Shown: positions 1 through 6,070 of the stretch, one piece after another
How positions within the stretch are numbered: the first letter of the stretch is position 1
How the letters are laid out: every line of letters starts with the position of its first letter
Assembly: GCA_035480775.1 (NCBI GenBank)
Contig: DATIHK010000047.1
Span: 1-30,018 of the forward strand
Reading direction: 5' to 3'
From: DATIHK01 sp035480775
GTDB taxonomy: Bacteria; Patescibacteriota; WWE3; UBA101185; UBA10185
DNA length: 30,018 nucleotides
The notes under the pieces: generated by a model
Databases searched by the model: none
Seen by the model: the letters and a program-made list of their open reading frames with translations, nothing else
Told to the model about the DNA's origin: nothing
Position numbers and translations under genes: made by a program

Positions 1-226
1 CTAACACGGCGAAATACCAAGCATACAGCCTGCGTCCCCTGCGACCCGCCCAAGAGCTAAGTGTTGAGATCAGGAAAGGACACCTACTCGGAACAATGAA
101 GAAGGATGATTTGTTGAGACTCCAGATCAGGGTATCTAGCAATAGATAGCAACCGTAAGGTTGAGGCCCTGCCGTTCAAGCCCCCAGAGTCAAGGCATTT
201 CGTCAAGCTTCAGAGGGAACTTTGCT
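1..226 (+). ncRNA. 3' part of an unidentified structured RNA
   Basis: No reading frame fills this stretch and it is richer in G+C than most of its surroundings. Consecutive hairpins with GNRA-type tetraloops are visible: TATCTA-GCAA-TAGATA (133-148) and CAACC-GTAA-GGTTG (150-163). A further helix pairs CTC/AACAA (87-96) with TTGTT/GAG (111-118). A long-range pairing, GGCGAAAT (8-15) with ATTTCGTC (197-204), would close the domain. A strong terminator follows at once. The RNA probably begins left of the window. I could not match it to tmRNA (no TTCGA arm or CCA end), RNase P RNA (no ACAGAA or GAGGAAAGU core), SRP RNA, 6S RNA or rRNA. The structure is seen; the family is unknown. Confidence 0.55.
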
Positions 227-287
227 GGGCAGCGTGAGCATAAAGACTAAAATCTTTGTGTGATCGCTGCCCTTCCCTTTTTTATTT
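227..287 (+). terminator. Intrinsic terminator of the left-end RNA
   Basis: GGGCAGCG (227-234) pairs with CGCTGCCC (265-272); inside, GCATAAAGA pairs with TCTTTGTGT through two G-U pairs. The stem is followed by a pyrimidine/T-rich run (273-287). The next plus-strand gene is about 350 bases away, so this ends a transcript and is unlikely to be a leader attenuator. Confidence 0.85.
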
Positions 288-305
288 ACAAATTTTAATA
301 GGAAT

Positions 306-611
306 TTAGTTGACTTTAGGAAGCGCTTCTATAGCAGGTCCGTTTTTGACACTTCCATCAGCATTATATCTAGACCCGTGGCAAGGACAGTCCCAAGTTT
401 TGTCGTTATTATTCCAACCGACTTCGCAACCCATATGTGTACAAACAGGAGATAATTTTACAGTTTCACTATCGCTTTTTTTGTAGACTGCGACTTTTTT
501 TCCATCTAAATTGACAACTTTTCCTTCTCCTACATTTATATCATCCATAGTTTTATCCGTTCCCTGAAATCTTTTCAGAAAATTTTTTGGATAAGTTAGT
601 ATAGAACACAC
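306..611 (-). CDS. Stand-alone Rieske [2Fe-2S] domain protein
   Basis: 101 residues. The Rieske cluster motif is complete: C57-T-H59-M-G-C62 and, 12 residues later, C75-P-C77-H78-G-S80, giving two Cys and two His ligands for a [2Fe-2S] centre plus the two flanking Cys. Text around it (VGWNNNDKTWDCPCHGSRY, GPAIEALP) resembles the C-terminal Rieske domain of large FAD-dependent oxidoreductases, but no FAD domain is present. No signal peptide or membrane helix is clear, so a cytoplasmic electron carrier is inferred. The GTG start at 611 is favoured because a TATACT box ends five bases upstream (leaderless). ATG at 548 (80 residues) is the alternative. It is divergent from the membrane protein at 634. 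Confidence 0.85.
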   Translation of the reverse strand: MCSILTYPKNFLKRFQGTDKTMDDINVGEGKVVNLDGKKVAVYKKSDSETVKLSPVCTHMGCEVGWNNNDKTWDCPCHGSRYNADGSVKNGPAIEALPKVN

Positions 612-633
612 AATGTAGTATACAATATTTATG
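612..633. promoter_or_regulatory. Minimal bidirectional promoter
   Basis: On the minus strand TATACT (617-622) ends five bases before the Rieske GTG. On the plus strand TACAAT (621-626) ends seven bases before ATG 634. The two -10 boxes overlap, so polymerase cannot occupy both at once. The -35 elements are poor on both sides. Confidence 0.5.
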
Positions 634-1338
634 ATGCATAAAATAAATAAACTTTTTTGTTTATCATCACTAAGCGTAATTTTAGTAACTATCGAGCGAT
701 TTTCTTTTACAACTAAAATCTTATTACAACCTTACGATTTTTTGCGTTTACATGAATTATTTCAAATGACAGTTCTTATATTATTAACTGTGATTATTCC
801 GTTTTTATTGCTAAAAGAAGTTACTCAGAATTTTGAGACCATAAAAACTAAAAAAGGCTTTTGGCTAATTCTTGTCTTTGTGGTAGGAATTTATTTTTAT
901 GCTACAGGTAACGGATTGCACGAAGTAAGCAGTTTTAATTTAAACAATTTCTGCGATACAGAGATGTTTACTGGTAAGTTGTGTAACAGTTTCTTTATTA
1001 ATGATTACTACACAGGTAACATTTTATATTTTATAGGTGGAACTTTAATGGTTGTGACCTTGATGCTTTTAGAAAAACTTAAACCAAACACAACATATCG
1101 AAAAAAAGATGTTTTGGTTAGTGTTGTTAACGCAGTAATTTATGCATTCGCTATTTTCGCCTACGCAGCCTTTGACGTCGTTTTAGTTGGAATGGTTTAT
1201 TCTGCGGTATTAATGTTTGTTTCGCTTTATTTGTTTTGGACTGTTCGAAAAGACTATCTGAAATATCCCGTTATAACTTACACAATGCTTACTTATACAA
1301 TTGGTACCATCGCAGCTTTAATCGTAAGATTTCATTAA
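634..1338 (+). CDS. Multi-pass membrane protein of unknown function
   Basis: About 234 residues with six or seven hydrophobic segments (for example FQMTVLILLTVIIPFLLL, WLILVFVVGIYFYA, ILYFIGGTLMVVTLMLL, VLVGMVYSAVLMFVSLYLF and the C-terminal TIGTIAALIV). I recognise no family. A polar stretch with CDTEMFTGKLCNSFF lies outside the helices, and its two Cys could form a disulfide if external. An ATG at 631 immediately precedes the one used here; 634 is preferred because TACAAT ends seven bases before it. It converges on the c-di-AMP synthase gene, with four bases between the stops. The divergent Rieske gene may be a functional partner, but this is only context. Confidence 0.75.
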   Translation: MHKINKLFCLSSLSVILVTIERFSFTTKILLQPYDFLRLHELFQMTVLILLTVIIPFLLLKEVTQNFETIKTKKGFWLILVFVVGIYFYATGNGLHEVSSFNLNNFCDTEMFTGKLCNSFFINDYYTGNILYFIGGTLMVVTLMLLEKLKPNTTYRKKDVLVSVVNAVIYAFAIFAYAAFDVVLVGMVYSAVLMFVSLYLFWTVRKDYLKYPVITYTMLTYTIGTIAALIVRFH

Positions 1339-1342
1339 TCCA

Positions 1343-2203
1343 CTAGTACGTATAAAGAATCCAAACAACAATTGCAAAACCTAACGCAACTATTTTTAAC
1401 TTAATATTATGATGAACTATGTGTTCAATAATATTTTCGGTGCGACGACCAAATTTTGTTTGAATATATTTATTGATTTCGGTTTCGAGATCCGAATAGT
1501 CATTTAAAGTTTTTAACTTACCATCTTTGCAAACAGAAATTTTTCCTTTTTCTTCAGAAACTACAATACTTAAAGCATCCGAGTTTTCTGTTAATCCCAA
1601 AGCTGCACTGTGACGAGTTCCATGTTTGCCTATTTCGTTAAAATTTGTAGACATTGGCAAATGCGTTCCAAATTTAGAGATTCTGTTATTGTTTATAATA
1701 AGCGCGCCGTCGTGACCTTCTGAGGTTGGATCGAATAGACTCAAAATAACTTCTTCAGAAATTACTCCGTCGAGAGCAATTCCGCCTTCAATAAATGTTT
1801 CTAAAGCATCTCTACCTTGAATTACAACTAAGGCTCCAATTTTATCTTGCGCCATCTGCACACACGACTGCACTATTTCTGCAACAGATGGAGATTTATT
1901 TGCCAGCGCTCGAACTCTAATTTGCCTTGAGCTAATTAAACCCAACATTTCGAGAAATTTACGCAATTCGGTTTGAAACACAATTGCAAAAATGACAACA
2001 GAGGCTCCTACAAAATACTGTAAAGCCAATAAAGTTAACTGCAAATGAAAAGCTCTAGCGAAAATATAAAGAACCAGAACAATAGCCAAGCCTAATAAAA
2101 CCATATAAGAGCGGGTTCTTCTTAAAAACAAAAATATAGAATATAAGAAAAGCGCAGTTATTAGAATGTCTATAATACTTTCGATCCATGTTAACCAAAA
2201 CAT
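1343..2203 (-). CDS. cdaA: CdaA-type diadenylate cyclase (c-di-AMP synthase)
   Basis: 286 residues. It makes cyclic di-AMP from two ATP at the membrane. The N-terminus has three membrane helices (about 10-27, 33-50, 58-76), then the DAC domain with the DGA motif at 165-167 and GTRHSAALGL at 195-204. The second arginine of the usual RHR motif is serine (RHS, 197-199). The CdaA arrangement (helices before the catalytic domain) fits better than DisA. Unusually, the protein ends in an extra hydrophobic helix (NIKLKIVALGFAIVVWILY, about 266-284) that resembles the first helix of CdaR/YbbR. No cdaR gene follows. A TAGTAT box (2210-2215) ends six bases before the ATG. Confidence 0.9.
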   Translation of the reverse strand: MFWLTWIESIIDILITALFLYSIFLFLRRTRSYMVLLGLAIVLVLYIFARAFHLQLTLLALQYFVGASVVIFAIVFQTELRKFLEMLGLISSRQIRVRALANKSPSVAEIVQSCVQMAQDKIGALVVIQGRDALETFIEGGIALDGVISEEVILSLFDPTSEGHDGALIINNNRISKFGTHLPMSTNFNEIGKHGTRHSAALGLTENSDALSIVVSEEKGKISVCKDGKLKTLNDYSDLETEINKYIQTKFGRRTENIIEHIVHHNIKLKIVALGFAIVVWILYTY

Positions 2204-2209
2204 GAAGCT

Positions 2210-2215
2210 ATACTA
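2210..2215 (-). promoter_or_regulatory. -10 element of cdaA (leaderless type)
   Basis: TAGTAT on the minus strand, with six bases between it and the ATG. No good -35 hexamer is seen 17 bases upstream, so this rests on the -10 and its spacing. Confidence 0.4.
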
Positions 2216-2227
2216 ACAAGGCAAGAA

Positions 2228-2256
2228 TTTACAATCTATAGTTTATTTGCTAGTCT
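2228..2256 (+). promoter_or_regulatory. Promoter of the 58-residue protein gene
   Basis: TTTACA (2228-2233), 17-base spacer, TAGTCT (2251-2256), then six bases to the ATG at 2263. There is no room for a Shine-Dalgarno site, so a leaderless mRNA is predicted. Confidence 0.5.
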
Positions 2257-2262
2257 TAATAT

Positions 2263-2439
2263 ATGGCAAGAAATAATGCAGAGTCGAATCCGGGATTAGA
2301 TAATCCAGAACTAGCAGAAACAAAAAATTGGAAAGATGCGATCGAAAAAATGGATGAACGAAAAGATGCATCTAAAAAAGCCGGAGACGAGCAAAGGAAT
2401 CACGGAAGCTATTTACAAACTCCCGAACGAAAAAAATAA
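2263..2439 (+). CDS. Small hydrophilic protein, unknown function
   Basis: 58 residues, MARNNAESNPGLDNPELAET to the end SYLQTPERKK. It is dominated by Lys, Glu, Asp, Asn and Gln, with no hydrophobic core, no Cys and a single Trp, so it is probably disordered or a short amphipathic helix. No family is recognised. The case for a real gene is the TTTACA-17-TAGTCT promoter whose -10 ends six bases before the ATG, the same layout as several neighbours. It lies between cdaA (divergent) and the VOC gene (convergent, stop four bases away). Confidence 0.55.
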   Translation: MARNNAESNPGLDNPELAETKNWKDAIEKMDERKDASKKAGDEQRNHGSYLQTPERKK

Positions 2440-2443
2440 ATAT

Positions 2444-2836
2444 TTAATTTTTAGGCATCATATCAGGAGAAGGTTGTAAAAGAGTAAACTTGTTTTCTTC
2501 TGTATCTTCGCAAGAGACAAAAAGTCCTACCATTGGAATATTAGCTGGCTCGCCAAAAACTTTTCCACCCGCATCCTTTACATCCGACATAGCTTTATTA
2601 ATATCATCAACAGCAATTACACAACGATATGCGTTAACTTCTTTTTTATCGCTAGCCTTATAAAGGCCTCCATTTATTCCACCGGGTTCTTTACTATCAC
2701 CAGTAACTACTACAACATATTCGCCGTATTCTCCACCTTGTTGTTGCATTTCCCAACCAAAAGCTTGTGAATAAAATTTTTTAGCGCGTTCTGTGTCTAG
2801 TGCTTCAATTTCAAAATGTACTACTCTATTCGCCAT
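2444..2836 (-). CDS. VOC superfamily (glyoxalase/bleomycin-resistance fold) protein
   Basis: 130 residues, the usual length for a single-domain VOC protein built of two beta-alpha-beta-beta-beta modules. Module 1 is VVHFEIEALDTERAKKFYSQ followed by FGWEM; module 2 starts at AYRCVIAVDDINKAMSDVKD with GGKVFGEPANIPMVG and ends NKFTLLQPSP. His7 and the late acidic residues could bind metal, but the ligand set cannot be fixed by eye. The substrate is unknown: members include lyases, dioxygenases and drug-binding proteins. The gene has its own leaderless-type promoter, whose -35 overlaps the stop codon of the upstream gene. Confidence 0.85.
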   Translation of the reverse strand: MANRVVHFEIEALDTERAKKFYSQAFGWEMQQQGGEYGEYVVVVTGDSKEPGGINGGLYKASDKKEVNAYRCVIAVDDINKAMSDVKDAGGKVFGEPANIPMVGLFVSCEDTEENKFTLLQPSPDMMPKN

Positions 2837-2842
2837 AAATAT

Positions 2843-2872
2843 TTTATATCAGTTTATATAGATGTAAGTCAA
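2843..2872 (-). promoter_or_regulatory. Promoter of the VOC gene
   Basis: On the minus strand TTGACT (2867-2872), 18-base spacer, TATAAA (2843-2848), then six bases to the ATG (2836). The -35 contains the TGA stop of the upstream exported-protein gene. Confidence 0.6.
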
Positions 2873-4683
2873 TACTGTTTTGTTATTACTTTAAATTTAT
2901 TGGACCACTCGCTTGATCTACACATATTATTTGCTTTTACCTGAAAATAATAAATGGTATTAGGTTTTAACTCGTTAATTTCGTAATATCTAGTTCCTTT
3001 AGGACCCATATAATTAATTTTTGAAGTCAATCTATTAGAATCTGTTCCCCATCTTACTGAATAACTTGCAACATTGGTATTTCTATCAATCCAATGAAGT
3101 TTTACACGAGTAGCTAGCTCAGAAATAACCGAAATTAAAACAGGAATTTGATTTGGTCTCTTGGCTGGGCAGACAACTGGCATATGTTTATCGTTGCCGT
3201 GAGGTGCTCCCTTTTGTCCAGGCGTTGGAGAAGGTGTCGGGGTAGGAGTTGGAGTTGGTGTCGGAGTTGGAGCGACTAACTGTATGTAACCCAAAACCAG
3301 TGTATGTGGGTCTGCGCCCGAAGGGGGTAAGTCTCCGTTAACACGAAAACCAATATATATTCTGTCATTTGACGAAAGTCTGTCTGCCATCATTTGCGGA
3401 ATATCGGCACTTCCATCTTTTCCTGCTGAACCTCCGGGAGTTGTATAAAAAGTTGTCGGTGAAGAAAGGCTTGAACCATCGTATGTTTTGTAATCAACAG
3501 AACCGTTGTCTCCGTTAGTAGTTGAGAGAATGTAAGCAATATACAACTTATTTCCAGTGTTATCGTAAGACAAGTCGAGTGTTGGTGCGTATGAATGCGT
3601 ACCGTTAGCTGAATATACATCTGTTGTAGAAGAAATCGCATCACTGCTATTAAGATAAGCAAATGAAACAGTGTCACCCGCTGTATTATCTTTCCAGCGC
3701 GCCCAGCCTACATATAATTTATCATTGGTTTTATCGATTACCGGTTTGGAAATAAGTTGAAATTTGTAGGCGTAGCCACCTCCACCACTATTTATTTGAC
3801 CAAGTGTACCTAAATTGGTTGTACCTGAACTCCAATCTTTATTTGTAGAATTCCAAGCCATTCTATACGCCAAAATTGCAGATGTTCCGCCACCACTGAT
3901 ATCAATAGATGGAAAAATATACAAATCATCTTTATGTGCACCTGATCCGCCGCGTATTTTTGCAGCAACTCCAGATGAGCCTGTGGTAGTTGAGCCGTAG
4001 ATTTTATTGGCCGGAACAGCAGGTGGATCGGTTCCAAAAGAATCTGCTGAGCCATTTAAGGGTTTCCAATTGCTAGGGGTGTTATCAGCATTGGTCATTG
4101 ATAGCTGTCGCATCGAACCGCGAACTTCAGTCAAATTAGATCCGTATTTTGCCCAGATTGCTACCAAACTTCCATTAGTTGAACCGTCATTAACCCAAAA
4201 AGCTATTGGATGTTCAAAAGTTCTAGAACTTGAGGTATCCAGTTGTAAATTAACTCCAGTGTCCATTCTTTGGATTGAAGTTATATTGTGTGACCCATCG
4301 CGAGTGATTGAATAGCGACGATAAATTATTCCGTCATTAGAATCTGTACCACTCCAAATAACATGTAATACATCATTAATACTATCGTATGCCATAGACC
4401 CACGAGCAAAAAACTGATAGTTTTCGCTAGCTTGTGTCCAATTTGCACCTTCATCATTAGAAAATGCAAAGTGAGTTACAGTATTTGGGCGCAATTGCGT
4501 AGTTATAATAAACTTTCCGTATTTATCAACGATCCAAACCGGAGATTGCGACCAAGTCAAACAGTCAGAAGAACAATCTGCGGCATCTCCAGTTCCAGGA
4601 TTCGCATAAGTTCCATCAGCAAATACTTTTGAACTTGCAGATAAGAATATTAGAACAATTAAAAAATTGAGCAGCTTTCTCAC
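2869..4683 (-). CDS. Exported beta-propeller-like protein with Pro/Thr linker and fibronectin III domain
   Basis: 604 residues. Residues 1-22 form a signal peptide ending KVFA-D. The large middle part is rich in Ser, Gly, Asn and aromatic residues and carries an Asp-box (SNDEGANW, 75-82), as in sialidase/BNR-type propellers. A Pro-Thr repeat linker lies near 468-488. The C-terminal 95 residues fit a fibronectin type III domain (VKLHWIDRNTNVASYSVRW, then INELKPNTIYYFQVKA). This suggests a surface or secreted binding protein or glycosidase; no catalytic residues can be assigned. The start is GTG at 4683, six bases downstream of TAAAAT. It is divergent from the glycosyltransferase gene. Confidence 0.8.
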   Translation of the reverse strand: MRKLLNFLIVLIFLSASSKVFADGTYANPGTGDAADCSSDCLTWSQSPVWIVDKYGKFIITTQLRPNTVTHFAFSNDEGANWTQASENYQFFARGSMAYDSINDVLHVIWSGTDSNDGIIYRRYSITRDGSHNITSIQRMDTGVNLQLDTSSSRTFEHPIAFWVNDGSTNGSLVAIWAKYGSNLTEVRGSMRQLSMTNADNTPSNWKPLNGSADSFGTDPPAVPANKIYGSTTTGSSGVAAKIRGGSGAHKDDLYIFPSIDISGGGTSAILAYRMAWNSTNKDWSSGTTNLGTLGQINSGGGGYAYKFQLISKPVIDKTNDKLYVGWARWKDNTAGDTVSFAYLNSSDAISSTTDVYSANGTHSYAPTLDLSYDNTGNKLYIAYILSTTNGDNGSVDYKTYDGSSLSSPTTFYTTPGGSAGKDGSADIPQMMADRLSSNDRIYIGFRVNGDLPPSGADPHTLVLGYIQLVAPTPTPTPTPTPTPSPTPGQKGAPHGNDKHMPVVCPAKRPNQIPVLISVISELATRVKLHWIDRNTNVASYSVRWGTDSNRLTSKINYMGPKGTRYYEINELKPNTIYYFQVKANNMCRSSEWSNKFKVITKQY

Positions 4684-4689
4684 AGATTA

Positions 4690-4742
4690 ATTTTAACACT
4701 TGGCGTTTTGTTGTTGAAATTTAACTTAATTCTACGCATAAT
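4690..4742. promoter_or_regulatory. Divergent promoter pair
   Basis: Minus strand: TAAAAT (4690-4695) ends six bases before the GTG of the exported protein; its -35 is weak. Plus strand: TTGAAA (4714-4719), 17 bases, CATAAT (4737-4742), 19 bases before ATG 4762, which would leave a leader of about 12 bases. Confidence 0.5.
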
Positions 4743-4761
4743 AAATTGATTTACTAAAGTT

Positions 4762-5988
4762 ATGCTTGACACACTTATTGTTTTTACATATGCACACACA
4801 GGGCTCGGACATTTAAGAGTTACTGATGCACTTGTTGAGGGATTACCAAGCGAACAAAAATATATAATTTTCGAAGTTCCAGAAAGTTCTAGTGAATTTT
4901 TACATAGATTTAGCAGTTTACATATTGTTGCAAGATATTTTTTGGAATGGTTGCAAAGAGGATTACCCGAGAAAATTTTTACCCGTGTGTACCGAAATTA
5001 TCTAAAAAAACACGCCGGTAAATTGTTAATGCAGTTTACATCAGTAATAAAAGCTCAAAACAGCCAGTTCGAAAAAATAATAATCGTCTCGACACACTTT
5101 ACACTCGCACATCAACTAGGCGCAATTAAAAAACAAATTGAAGTAGAGCTGAAAACAGAGGTGAATCTAGTAGTTCAAGTAACTGACGATTCTCCACAAT
5201 ATTTGTGGTATGTCGATACAGCAGACACTATAGTAGTACCAAGCCATGAAACTAAGACAGAATTACAAAAATATGCACAAAATGAGCGCCTGACTGCTGT
5301 CAAAATTGAAGTAGCTTCTTATCCAATTGTCCCTTCTTTTTCAAAACCACTCAATAATGAACAAATTTCAGACAGACAAAATCAATATGATCCGACAAAA
5401 GATAACAAAATAAATATTGCAATTCCAATTTCTGGGGCAGCAGTAGGAACACAGTTCTTTTTACATTTGATGGAAAAACTACATTCAAAATCAGAGCGAT
5501 TTGTATTTTATGTCGTTTGTCGACAAGCGCCATTTACAGAAAGTTTTATTAAAGAAATTTCAAAGCGAAGTTACATTAAACTTTTTGTTTCAGAAAGTTA
5601 CAAAGAGGTTGTTGAACTTTACGACCATGTTTATTTAAACCAAGTTATTTCGGCCGAAGTAACAAAACCTAGTGAACAAGCCTTTAAAGCATTAATACAT
5701 AATAATTCGGTTGGAGGAGCTTTTTTATTTTTTGCCCAACCGGTTGGTAGGCAAGAATACGACAATTTAGATTTTCTAAAAAACCATGGATTTCTATCTG
5801 ATACTTCGCGACACCAAAGAGCTCTATTATTACCAATAGGATCAGATAGTTCGGTAAAGATAATCTGGGAGAAATTTAGTAGTGGAGTTTTGCTAGATGT
5901 ATTTAATAAATTTCAACCTGCTGAAAAAAGTGATGAAACCAGTGATATGGGCGTTAGAGATTTTTGGAAGTTGATTTTAAAGATTTGA
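4762..5988 (+). CDS. MGDG-synthase-like (GT28-type) glycosyltransferase
   Basis: 408 residues. The N-terminus (LIVFTYAHTGLGHLRVTDAL, with HTGLGH at 12-17) matches the Gly-rich loop of MGDG synthase/MurG-type GT-B enzymes. A nucleotide-sugar donor and a lipid or cell-envelope acceptor are inferred from the family. Later segments fit the hinge and second Rossmann half (NLVVQVTDDSPQ, DTIVVPSHETK, INIAIPISGAAVGTQFFLHL). The donor-site acidic motif is less clear than in MurG, and KPSEQAF near 313-319 may take its place. No membrane helix is seen, so peripheral attachment is likely. It lies between two exported proteins, suggesting a role in building the same cell surface. Confidence 0.7.
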   Translation: MLDTLIVFTYAHTGLGHLRVTDALVEGLPSEQKYIIFEVPESSSEFLHRFSSLHIVARYFLEWLQRGLPEKIFTRVYRNYLKKHAGKLLMQFTSVIKAQNSQFEKIIIVSTHFTLAHQLGAIKKQIEVELKTEVNLVVQVTDDSPQYLWYVDTADTIVVPSHETKTELQKYAQNERLTAVKIEVASYPIVPSFSKPLNNEQISDRQNQYDPTKDNKINIAIPISGAAVGTQFFLHLMEKLHSKSERFVFYVVCRQAPFTESFIKEISKRSYIKLFVSESYKEVVELYDHVYLNQVISAEVTKPSEQAFKALIHNNSVGGAFLFFAQPVGRQEYDNLDFLKNHGFLSDTSRHQRALLLPIGSDSSVKIIWEKFSSGVLLDVFNKFQPAEKSDETSDMGVRDFWKLILKI

Positions 5989-6029
5989 ATAATTCTTAAA
6001 AGTAACTTAAAAATAACTGACACTAATCA

Positions 6030-6059
6030 TTGACAGTCGACCTCGCCTCACCATAAAAT
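6030..6059 (+). promoter_or_regulatory. Promoter of the dockerin-like exported protein
   Basis: TTGACA (6030-6035, perfect), 18-base spacer, TAAAAT (6054-6059), 11 bases to ATG 6071. The leader is at most a few bases and no Shine-Dalgarno site fits. Confidence 0.65.
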
Positions 6060-6070
6060 GCTTTAGATAT

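Noticed and set aside
1..287. Assigning the left-end RNA to tmRNA, RNase P RNA or a riboswitch
   Set aside because: The signature segments of tmRNA and RNase P are missing, and no plus-strand gene follows the terminator closely enough for a classical riboswitch.
3800..4640. Plus-strand open frames inside the exported propeller-like protein gene
   Set aside because: Composition and lack of start signals mark them as shadows of the minus-strand gene, which has a signal peptide and recognisable domains.
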